Shown: positions 10,101-15,840 of the stretch, piece by piece | Numbering within the stretch: the first letter of the stretch is position 1 | Layout: every line of letters begins with the position of its first letter | From: Chloroflexota bacterium | GTDB lineage: Bacteria; Chloroflexota; Anaerolineae; Anaerolineales; Villigracilaceae | Assembly (NCBI GenBank): GCA_016234495.1 | Contig: JACRBI010000043.1 | Location: 124,001 to 188,000 of the forward strand | Direction of reading: 5' to 3' | DNA length: 64,000 bases | Notes under the pieces: model-generated | The model's input: only the letters and a program-made list of their open reading frames with translations | The model's database searches: none | Told to the model about the DNA's origin: nothing | Translations under genes and position numbers: made by a program

Positions 10101-10348
10101 TGCACTGGAAGCGAGGCCGGTCCGCTCAGGCCGGGATGGGGTTCGAGCAGGCTTTCGACTTGTTGAAACATGACGATTGCAAATACGAGCGCGCCCATGC
10201 CAGCCTTGCCTATGCCGGTTACTTGAAAGAAACAGGGGATTTGGAAAAAGCGCGGAACGTTTTACAGAAGGCGAAAAAAATCTTTGCCGAGTTGAATAAC
10301 ACACTTGGCTTGCAGTCTGTCGAAAAAACGATGAGGGCAATTCGATGA
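7130..10348 (+). CDS. Ser/Thr protein kinase with STAND-type ATPase and TPR repeats
   Basis: 1072 residues. A PknB-type kinase domain (about 10-265) has the glycine loop LGKGGMG, K39, HRDLKPEN with D128, DFG (146-148) and APE (172-174), so it should be active. A linker leads to a STAND/NB-ARC-like ATPase with Walker A NGMPGIGKST (348-357), an FDN acidic motif near 445, and winged-helix-like sequence to about 640. The rest, about 660-1060, is TPR-type helical hairpins (GNYPQSIALL, GNNEQAIIDL, NQFPKAIANY). There is no transmembrane segment. The layout suggests a signal-gated oligomerising sensor that phosphorylates cytoplasmic targets; the ligand is unknown. Shine-Dalgarno GAAAGGA; followed by a strong terminator. 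Confidence 0.9.
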   Translation: MLGQVLVNRYRIDSELGKGGMGIVYRGYDTLLDREVAVKLISSAGLGTEGRARLLVEARAAARLNHPNIVTIYDAVDDEQTPFIVMELVEGKTLRSIPNPGIENCIEYARQICAALAHAHSKGIVHRDLKPENAMLTAQNLVKLMDFGLARSAGAPRFTASGVILGTAAYLAPELIEDGEPSPQSDLYALGVVMFEMLTGSQPFKGADIIQLIYQHINAPIPSPKDIRVEIPAALDSLVMRLLRKAPDERPASASDVELALASVQSDQNRHTLAGAAGSAAIHALPQLAEKRAEAQMSWDRKWRNKGYSKSSLPVLEPTERPLIMSNREKELARAVEFLKAHRLLLVNGMPGIGKSTFARALLEFMPVESPPPFWYDFERQRSSGNTLGVLLDRISSYIENCLGGEVRHEVMAFRNSPEGQASAYEVDLLIDYLNSETPIWLVFDNLETVLSRGSNHFVDEGLELLFEGLKSNTHNARVIITNPFVPVLHNEQFLLEFGTQPLTLLGLVESDSVKFLRAFGLEKFPEDMLLTLARLSDGHPFTLNHLAHYIQALGVAPAFGDLQSGLEETTEHFKVSLQQRLSPQEFDALQSITILHREITLEGLCQTAQASPGIVKRLREEGLLQINDSGKFWLPNIVKSSLKPASADATQQAHLRATSFYRNQQIPSPRQSIDDYTSILEWHHHAVQAGDAASSYAALFTTGLKDQLMAWNEYGLLAELCEATISAAAPEHRGLSKFEWATTQHTLGVMHFLLGNYPQSIALLIKALDSASASEHPELRIRLLIDLAESYSSNGDIVTAMEICQHAMEALYKVQNEGLLAKASQVRGIINRGQGNNEQAIIDLENSLFLYERINDQTGISYVTGELGIVYYYQNQFPKAIANYRRALNLCKARHDLRGAMIGHFNVGDILLQDGQFDLAEKELRLAWEMARKRKLINAEVAAGLYLVEAQIDLSHLDRAEKELNEISPLIQKQSSPGLSGQELALRARLHWKRGRSAQAGMGFEQAFDLLKHDDCKYERAHASLAYAGYLKETGDLEKARNVLQKAKKIFAELNNTLGLQSVEKTMRAIR

Positions 10349-10383
10349 AAAAAGCGCGGACCTGAACAGTCCGCGCTTTTTGC
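10349..10383. terminator. Intrinsic terminator between convergent genes
   Basis: Perfect 12-bp stem AAAAGCGCGGAC/GTCCGCGCTTTT with a 7-nt loop, directly after the kinase stop and before the end of the convergent minus-strand gene. A- and T-rich on both edges, so probably bidirectional. Confidence 0.88.
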
Positions 10384-10399
10384 TTCATGCGATAAATCC

Positions 10400-10963
10400 C
10401 TATGACGACTTCGGGCTTCCCCAACCCATTGGCGGGTCACCCCACGAGTCAACGGTGATGGAGACTCCGCCGCGCTCGATTTTTGTGTAATCGATCTTTT
10501 CGGCGGCAAAGGGCTTCCAGTTCGTTGCGCCCGGAATGATCTTCACCGGCACAAGGTCGGAAATTTTATAGTCTGCTTTTTGCAGGTTCTCAACATCCTG
10601 CGCGTTGTAACTCATCCACAAAGTGACAGGGCTGCCAAATTTTTCGATCTCCCGCCCGGCGCTGTCGTGAAAGCGGACGTCTGCGGCAATCGAAAGCAAA
10701 ACCTTAAATCCCTCTTTGGGCTGGGAACGCAAGGCGCTTTCGTTGAACGGCATGAGGTATGGCGTAAGCCCGGCGGGGACATCGGAGAAAATGATCTCAC
10801 GTCCATCGCTGCTGCAATCCCACTTCCGCAGGGGGCTGGATGGGTCTTCGGTAATATCCTTGCCTTTGACTGGTCCGTCACCGGATGCCTGCTTTCTAAA
10901 AAGAAAAGCGATCACAAGCACCAATAGAACCAGCAGGGCAAAGGCGAAAACTGAAAATGACAT
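10400..10963 (-). CDS. Membrane-anchored hypothetical protein
   Basis: 187 residues. Residues 3-22 are a single hydrophobic helix (VFAFALLVLLVLVIAFLF) followed by RK, so the rest (about 160 residues) is predicted outside the membrane under positive-inside reasoning only if the N-terminus is cytoplasmic. The soluble part has beta-type sequence (FHDSAGREIEKFGSPVTLWMSY) and ends in a Gly/Pro/Trp-rich tail. No family recognised. Shine-Dalgarno GAGGT before ATG. Isolated gene. Confidence 0.75.
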   Translation of the reverse strand: MSFSVFAFALLVLLVLVIAFLFRKQASGDGPVKGKDITEDPSSPLRKWDCSSDGREIIFSDVPAGLTPYLMPFNESALRSQPKEGFKVLLSIAADVRFHDSAGREIEKFGSPVTLWMSYNAQDVENLQKADYKISDLVPVKIIPGATNWKPFAAEKIDYTKIERGGVSITVDSWGDPPMGWGSPKSS

Positions 10964-11049
10964 GTTTACCTCGCTTTCATTCTTGAAAAATTAGGAGCCG
11001 ACCTTTCAATGCCATAATACCATAGTTGATTTTGACGGGCAACAAACCG

Positions 11050-11685
11050 CTAAACAGCCACGACCATTTCCTTCGTTTCGATGACCTCAGCCTGAATCTT
11101 CCCCGCTGACATTTCACGCAAGCCAAGTTGAAAAGCAGCGAATTCACTGACTGGAAATTGCATTGTCATCGTAATGTCACCCGCAAAATCTTCGCCGAGA
11201 ATCTCACCCTGATGACGCGCCGTGAGCAGGCGCACCCGCTCCAACAAATTGTACGGGATCGCCAGCATAACCACATGCACAGGGACTCGCTGTCCGCGGC
11301 CAACGGCGTTGACGACCGACTGCGCCGCTTCGGTATAGGCCTTCACCAACCCGCCTGTGCCAAGCAGAGTCCCGCCAAAGTAACGCGTGATGACCAGCGC
11401 CGCGTCGCCGAAGCCGCTGCCCCGCAGAACCGCCAGAGCAGGCCGGCCCGAAGTCCCGCTAGGCTCTCCATCGTCAGAAAAATATTCCGTGACCGTGTTC
11501 CCGCCGCCGATGATGTAAACCGGCACGTTATGCGAAGCATCCGCAAATTCATGTTTGATGCGCGCCATGAACGCTCGCGCTTCGTCAATGGAAAAAGCAG
11601 GCGCAAGCGTGGCAATGAAACGCGAGTTCATCACAACATGCTCGCGGCGGATTTCATTGAGAGGAACAGAATAAGGTTTGGTCAC
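11050..11685 (-). CDS. yigZ: YigZ/IMPACT family protein
   Basis: 211 residues. Contains the UPF0029 signature: SDDGEPSGTSGRPAL (around 70-84), VITRYFGGTLLGTGGLVKAY, then a C-terminal DUF1949-type domain. The family is widespread and linked to translation control in eukaryotes (IMPACT); its bacterial role is not settled. The start is GTG: a TACAAT box on the minus strand (11697-11692) ends 6 nt before it and no Shine-Dalgarno is present, so the mRNA is predicted to be leaderless. Divergent from pgl with only 43 bp between them. Confidence 0.9.
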   Translation of the reverse strand: MTKPYSVPLNEIRREHVVMNSRFIATLAPAFSIDEARAFMARIKHEFADASHNVPVYIIGGGNTVTEYFSDDGEPSGTSGRPALAVLRGSGFGDAALVITRYFGGTLLGTGGLVKAYTEAAQSVVNAVGRGQRVPVHVVMLAIPYNLLERVRLLTARHQGEILGEDFAGDITMTMQFPVSEFAAFQLGLREMSAGKIQAEVIETKEMVVAV

Positions 11686-11691
11686 CAGCCA

Positions 11692-11697
11692 ATTGTA
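11692..11697 (-). promoter_or_regulatory. -10 box of leaderless yigZ
   Basis: TACAAT on the minus strand; 6 nt separate it from the GTG start, placing the transcription start at or next to the first codon base. Confidence 0.55.
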
Positions 11698-11716
11698 AGC
11701 GGTAAATATATTGTGT

Positions 11717-11722
11717 TAAACT
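11717..11722 (+). promoter_or_regulatory. -10 box of leaderless pgl
   Basis: TAAACT, 6 nt before the pgl ATG. No Shine-Dalgarno. The same hexamer occurs 7 nt before the metG leader ORF. Confidence 0.55.
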
Positions 11723-11728
11723 TTTCAA

Positions 11729-12460
11729 ATGAAACCAAATATAAAAATTTTCAAGAACATTAATGAATTGAGTCTTGCCGCTGCGCAGTTATTCATCGAA
11801 TCAGCTTCGCAAGCCATCGCCGTGCGCGGGCAATTCCTGGTTGGGCTTTCCGGTGGCAGCACACCCAATCATCTTTATCAATTGCTGGCAGGCGCGCCGC
11901 ATTGCGATTCAATTGATTGGCAAAAGGCGCATGTCTTCTGGGGCGATGAGCGTCTTGTTCCAATGGGTGATCACGGCAGCAATTATTTTCAGGCGCGGAC
12001 GGCATTACTGGATCATGTCAACATTCCAGCGGATAACGTACACCGCGTACAATCTGACCTTGAGCCTGCTTCCGCCGCATTGGATTATGCGCGGACACTG
12101 AAACAGTTTTCTGCGCCACAGCTCGACTGGCCGCGCTTTGACCTGGTTCTGCTCGGCATGGGCGACGACGGTCACACTGCATCGTTGTTCCCGGGCTCGC
12201 CGATGGATGTGAGCGAACCTGTCATTGCGGTCACTGCAAATTATCAAGACCGTCCCGCAAACCGCATCACGCTCACGCCGATGGTTTTCAACAGCGCGCG
12301 CAGGATAATTTTTCTCATATCAGGCTTAAGTAAAGCCGTAACCTTAACCCAGGTACTCAGCGACGTATCTAGAATGGACTCGCTGCCCGCCCAGCGGATT
12401 CGGCCAACGGAGGGTGAACTTCTCTGGCTGGTGGATGAAGCGGCGGCAAGCCGGTTGTAA
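11729..12460 (+). CDS. pgl: 6-phosphogluconolactonase
   Basis: 243 residues, DevB/SOL type. Hydrolyses 6-phosphoglucono-1,5-lactone to 6-phosphogluconate in the oxidative pentose phosphate pathway. Motifs: GLSGGSTPNHLY (phosphate loop), FWGDERLVP, and the catalytic LGMGDDGHTASLFPG. It is first of a three-gene operon with gnd and zwf, together the complete NADPH-producing oxidative branch. Start codon is fixed by a TAAACT box 6 nt upstream (leaderless). Confidence 0.95.
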   Translation: MKPNIKIFKNINELSLAAAQLFIESASQAIAVRGQFLVGLSGGSTPNHLYQLLAGAPHCDSIDWQKAHVFWGDERLVPMGDHGSNYFQARTALLDHVNIPADNVHRVQSDLEPASAALDYARTLKQFSAPQLDWPRFDLVLLGMGDDGHTASLFPGSPMDVSEPVIAVTANYQDRPANRITLTPMVFNSARRIIFLISGLSKAVTLTQVLSDVSRMDSLPAQRIRPTEGELLWLVDEAAASRL

Positions 12461-12487
12461 GTAGGGGCGAGGTGACCTCGCCCCTAC
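12461..12487. repeat. Perfect palindrome GTAGGGGCGAGGT between pgl and gnd
   Basis: Two 13-nt perfect inverted arms around a single base, starting right after the pgl stop. No T-run follows, so it is more likely a repeat element than a terminator; it may stabilise the upstream mRNA. A related element (GGGGCGACC/GGTCGCCC) lies at 58324-58378. Confidence 0.75.
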
Positions 12488-12520
12488 GGTGGTAAACAAA
12501 AAATTCAAAGGAGCAGGTAA

Positions 12521-13432
12521 ATGGAACTCGCAATCATTGGTTTGGGAAAAATGGGTTTGAACATGGCCACACGGCTGGTGCGCGGAGGTCATCGTGTAAT
12601 TGGATATGCGCGCACAAAAGAGACGGTTGAATCTGCCATCAAGCTTGGCGCAGAAGGCGCGTACTCTTTGGAAGGGGCAGTCGGTAAATTGACATCTTCC
12701 CCGAAAATCGTTTGGGTGATGGTGCCGTCTGGAAAGACAACCACCGAGACGATCGAAAAAGTTGCATCGCTTTTAAACAAAGGCGACATCGTCATTGACG
12801 GCGGAAATTCCAATTACAAAGATTCTGTCCGCCACGCGGAGCAGTTGGAAGCGCAGGGAATCGACTTTGTGGACTGCGGCACCAGCGGCGGCATTTGGGG
12901 TATCAGCGAAGGATACAGCCTGATGATCGGAGGCAGGCCTGAGGTCACGGAAAAGATGCGTCCCATTTTCGAAACGCTCGCTCCTGCGGCAGATAAAGGC
13001 TGGGGGCGGGTTGGTCCACACGGCGCAGGACATTTCACAAAAATGATCCACAACGGAATCGAATACGGCATGATGCAGGCTTTTGCTGAAGGCTTCGGAA
13101 TTTTGAAAGCGAAGGAGGAGTTTGGCCTTGACCTCGCGCAGATTTCGGAAGTCTGGCAGCATGGCAGTGTGGTGCGCTCGTGGCTGTTAGACCTCGCGGC
13201 CAACGCCTTGAAGGAAGACGCCAAACTCGAAGACATCAAGCCGTGGGTGGCAGATTCCGGCGAAGGCCGCTGGACGGTGTTCGAGTCGATTGACCTGGAT
13301 GTGCCTGCGCCGGTCATCACGCTGGCTTTGCAGATGCGCTTCGCCAGCCGCGACGAGGAAAACTTCCCGGCGCGGATGCTTTCTGCGCTGCGAAATCAAT
13401 TCGGCGGACACTCGATGAAAAAGGCTGAATAA
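12521..13432 (+). CDS. gnd: 6-phosphogluconate dehydrogenase, short decarboxylating form
   Basis: 303 residues, typical of the short YqeC/GndA-like class (about 300 rather than 470 residues). Converts 6-phosphogluconate to ribulose 5-phosphate, CO2 and NAD(P)H. N-terminal Rossmann motif GLGKMG (7-12); substrate loop DCGTSGG near 125; catalytic KMIHNGIEYGMMQ near 180; DSGEGRW in the C-terminal helical domain. Shine-Dalgarno AAAGGAG. Lies between pgl and zwf in the same operon. Confidence 0.95.
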   Translation: MELAIIGLGKMGLNMATRLVRGGHRVIGYARTKETVESAIKLGAEGAYSLEGAVGKLTSSPKIVWVMVPSGKTTTETIEKVASLLNKGDIVIDGGNSNYKDSVRHAEQLEAQGIDFVDCGTSGGIWGISEGYSLMIGGRPEVTEKMRPIFETLAPAADKGWGRVGPHGAGHFTKMIHNGIEYGMMQAFAEGFGILKAKEEFGLDLAQISEVWQHGSVVRSWLLDLAANALKEDAKLEDIKPWVADSGEGRWTVFESIDLDVPAPVITLALQMRFASRDEENFPARMLSALRNQFGGHSMKKAE

Positions 13433-13445
13433 CAAGCAGGTTTCG

Positions 13446-14912
13446 ATGAACAATGATCTCCCCATCTCAATTATCATCTTCGGCGCTTCGGGTGACCTGA
13501 CCCAGCGCAAATTGATTCCGTCCTTTCTTAATCTGTCGCGCAAGGGACGCCTGCCGAAGAATTTTTCGATCATCGGCTTTGGCGCGACGGTGTTTACCGA
13601 CGAGCAGTTCAGAGATCATTTACAGAATGGAGCAAAGCAATTCGCAGGCTTCAATTTCACGAACGAAGAATGGGAAAGCTTCGCGCCTCATCTTTTTTAT
13701 CAGCAAGGACGCTACGACCAGGTGGTAGATTTTCAAAACCTGGCGAAGCGGCTGGGTGATCTGGAAACGGAGACGACCAACCGCCTGTATTACATGGCCA
13801 TCCCGCCGACCCTGTTCCCGAATATCATCGAACAACTCGGCGCAACGGGACAACTTCACGAAAACGGCGGCTGGCGGCGCGTGGTGCTTGAAAAGCCCTT
13901 CGGCACGAATCTGGCTTCGGCGGAAAAACTGAATTTGCAGGTACACAAGGGACTGAACGAAAACCAGATCTATCGCATTGACCATTATCTCGGCAAGGAA
14001 ACCGTGCAAAATATTTTGTTCACGCGTTTCGCCAACACCATCTTCGAGCCGATCTGGAACCGCACTTATATTGACAACGTGCAGATCACAGTGGCGGAAA
14101 AAGTAGGGCTGGAACACCGCGCCGGGTTCTACGACGGCGTCGGTGTGTTGCGCGATATGTTCCAAAACCATCTTTTGCAATTGCTCACTTTGGTTGCAAT
14201 GGAACCGCCCGCTTCTTTCAGCGCAAGTCACTTGCGGAATGAGAAAGTGAAAGTCCTCAGCGCGATCAAACCCATGACGCCCGAGCAAGTGTCGACAAAT
14301 ACGGTGCGCGCGCAATATAAAGGCTATCGCAGCGAAGCGCAGGTCAACCCCAATTCGACCACGCCCACCTACGCGGCACTGCGGCTTTACGTCAACAACT
14401 GGCGTTGGAAAGGCGTTCCATTCTATTTGCGCTCGGGAAAAAATCTCTCAGAGAAGCAATCGCAGATCATCATCCAGTTCAAAGAGCCGCCGCTGGCCAT
14501 GTTCCCCATGCAAACGATGAAGCCGAACATGCTCGTGCTTTACCTGCAACCCGACGAAGGATTGCATGTCCGCTTTGAAGCAAAGGCGCCGGATACGGTT
14601 GCCGAAACGCGCTCGGTGGATATGGAGTTTCACTACGCTCAGGCGTTTGGTCAAACAGCAATTCCCGAAGCCTACGAAAGGCTTTTGTTGGATGCCATTC
14701 AAGGCGACGCGTCGCTCTTCACGCGGGCTGATGAAGTGGAAACGGCCTGGTCGCTAATCGACCCAATTCTGCAAACGTGGGAAACGCATCAGACTCCGCC
14801 GCTGGGAATTTACAGACCCGGCAGTTGGGGTCCCGCTGAAGGTTATGACCTGCTCGCCCGCGACGGTCGCCGCTGGCTCAACGAAGAAGCCAGGATGATG
14901 CTGGAAAGTTGA
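13446..14912 (+). CDS. zwf: Glucose-6-phosphate 1-dehydrogenase
   Basis: 488 residues, full length. Catalyses glucose 6-phosphate to 6-phosphoglucono-lactone with NADP+ (or NAD+). Coenzyme motif GASGDLTQRK (13-22), active-site RIDHYLGKE (177-185) with the catalytic His, and EKPFGTNL near 149-156. 13 bp after gnd, so cotranscribed. Ends in front of an imperfect hairpin. Confidence 0.97.
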   Translation: MNNDLPISIIIFGASGDLTQRKLIPSFLNLSRKGRLPKNFSIIGFGATVFTDEQFRDHLQNGAKQFAGFNFTNEEWESFAPHLFYQQGRYDQVVDFQNLAKRLGDLETETTNRLYYMAIPPTLFPNIIEQLGATGQLHENGGWRRVVLEKPFGTNLASAEKLNLQVHKGLNENQIYRIDHYLGKETVQNILFTRFANTIFEPIWNRTYIDNVQITVAEKVGLEHRAGFYDGVGVLRDMFQNHLLQLLTLVAMEPPASFSASHLRNEKVKVLSAIKPMTPEQVSTNTVRAQYKGYRSEAQVNPNSTTPTYAALRLYVNNWRWKGVPFYLRSGKNLSEKQSQIIIQFKEPPLAMFPMQTMKPNMLVLYLQPDEGLHVRFEAKAPDTVAETRSVDMEFHYAQAFGQTAIPEAYERLLLDAIQGDASLFTRADEVETAWSLIDPILQTWETHQTPPLGIYRPGSWGPAEGYDLLARDGRRWLNEEARMMLES

Positions 14913-14924
14913 CCCCCACCCTGC

Positions 14925-14961
14925 CCTCCACCATTTTCGAGAAAGCCGAAAATAGTGGAGG
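14925..14961. repeat. Imperfect inverted repeat after zwf
   Basis: CCTCCACCATTTTCG and CGAAAATAGTGGAGG form a 15-bp stem with one mismatch and a 7-nt loop. No T-run, so a weak terminator at best; possibly an mRNA 3'-end stabiliser or repeat. Confidence 0.6.
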
Positions 14962-14968
14962 TGTCACG

Positions 14969-15046
14969 GGGCGAATCAAAAAAACAGTTTTTGTCGGCTA
15001 TTTCCATTTGCAATGGATTTCTTTGAGCGGGGTTTTATCTTCATAG
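14969..15046 (+). pseudogene. Remnant of a TIR-domain gene 5' end (copy A)
   Basis: The frame reads GRIKKTVFVGYFHLQW before a TAG at 15044. It matches in sequence and spacing the start of TIR proteins of Chloroflexota (GRIEKTVFISYRR...), and about two thirds of the first 35 bases are identical to copy B at 15746. It lacks an ATG in the right place and everything after the first strand of the TIR fold. Confidence 0.5.
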
Positions 15047-15090
15047 CCTGAATATTAAGGTAGAATAAATTGCGAAAGGATGTTTCCAAA

Positions 15091-15549
15091 ATGATTCCAC
15101 GCATCTACATTGACACATCAGTGATTGGCGGATGTTTTGACAAAGAATATGAAAAACCATCCAAGCAACTTTGGAATGAGTTCCTTGCAGGCAAAAAATT
15201 GGCTCTCCTTTCGGATTTGCTTCAACTTGAATTAGAAGAAGCTCCAGCAAGAGTCCGCCGACTGTTAAACGAATTACCAGATTCATCCATCGAGCGCTTA
15301 TCGCTTGACGTGGAAGCCATTGAACTGGCAAACGTGTATATTCAAGATGGCGCAGTTGCAGAATCAAGTTTGTCAGATGCCCGCCACATTGCCATGGCAT
15401 CCATTGCGCGGGCTGATGTGCTGGTGAGTTGGAATTTCAAACATATTGTGAATCTCAATCGGATACGGCGTTTCAATGCAGTGAACTTGAAATTGGGTTA
15501 CCCGATCATCGAGATTCGTAGTCCAAGCGAGGTACTAAATGAAAACTGA
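15091..15549 (+). CDS. PIN-domain ribonuclease, probable toxin
   Basis: 152 residues from the ATG at 15091, which has AAAGGA 10 nt upstream (a TTG in frame at 15070 is less likely). PIN fold: first acidic residue in YIDTSVIGG, a central Glu pair in LELEEAP, and the third acidic site in SLSDARHIA, followed by DVLVSWNFKHI. VapC-like enzymes cleave RNA. The small ORF overlapping its end is the likely partner. The module lies between two TIR remnants, so the locus has been rearranged. Confidence 0.82.
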   Translation: MIPRIYIDTSVIGGCFDKEYEKPSKQLWNEFLAGKKLALLSDLLQLELEEAPARVRRLLNELPDSSIERLSLDVEAIELANVYIQDGAVAESSLSDARHIAMASIARADVLVSWNFKHIVNLNRIRRFNAVNLKLGYPIIEIRSPSEVLNEN

Positions 15550-15712
15550 AAACATAGACGCAGTCGCTTTGAAACGTGAATTGCAGAAAAAAGCGGAACA
15601 AAAATTGATGCGGTTATCAGAGAAAGAACAAATTGCGTTATTGCGGAGCAAGTATGGGCATGTTCGCCGCGCGCCGAAACGAAAGCCGCGCCGATCCTTA
15701 CAACCTGCGTAA
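15539..15712 (+). CDS. Small basic protein, probable antitoxin partner of the PIN protein
   Basis: 57 residues, starting 11 bp before the PIN stop (ATG at 15539), so translation is coupled. The sequence is charged and helical (MKTENIDAVALKRELQKKAE...) with a very basic C-terminus (RRAPKRKPRRS). Many PIN toxins of the IDTSVIGG type have a short Lys/Glu-rich neighbour like this. The assignment as antitoxin is inferred from size, overlap and context. Confidence 0.6.
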   Translation: MKTENIDAVALKRELQKKAEQKLMRLSEKEQIALLRSKYGHVRRAPKRKPRRSLQPA

Positions 15713-15745
15713 TCGCCCCACCAATATAAAAACAGGAGCCGCGTT

Positions 15746-15790
15746 ATGGGACGAATTGAGAAAACAGTTTTCATCAGTTACAGACGATAG
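15746..15790 (+). pseudogene. Remnant of a TIR-domain gene 5' end (copy B)
   Basis: An ATG with an upstream AGGAG opens a 14-codon frame, MGRIEKTVFISYRR, that stops at TAG. This is the first strand of a TIR domain and nothing else; the rest of the gene is gone, and the fdhA terminator begins 2 bp later. Confidence 0.6.
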
Positions 15791-15791
15791 A

Positions 15792-15840
15792 TAAATCAAG
15801 AGCCTCCGAGATTTTTATAATCTCGGAGGCTCTTGATTTA
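15792..15840. terminator. Long terminator hairpin overlapping the fdhA stop codon
   Basis: A perfect 22-bp stem (TAAATCAAGAGCC...) with a 5-nt loop. The fdhA stop codon lies inside its right arm, so the fdhA mRNA ends within the hairpin, and it can also stop plus-strand transcription from the PIN module. Confidence 0.85.
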
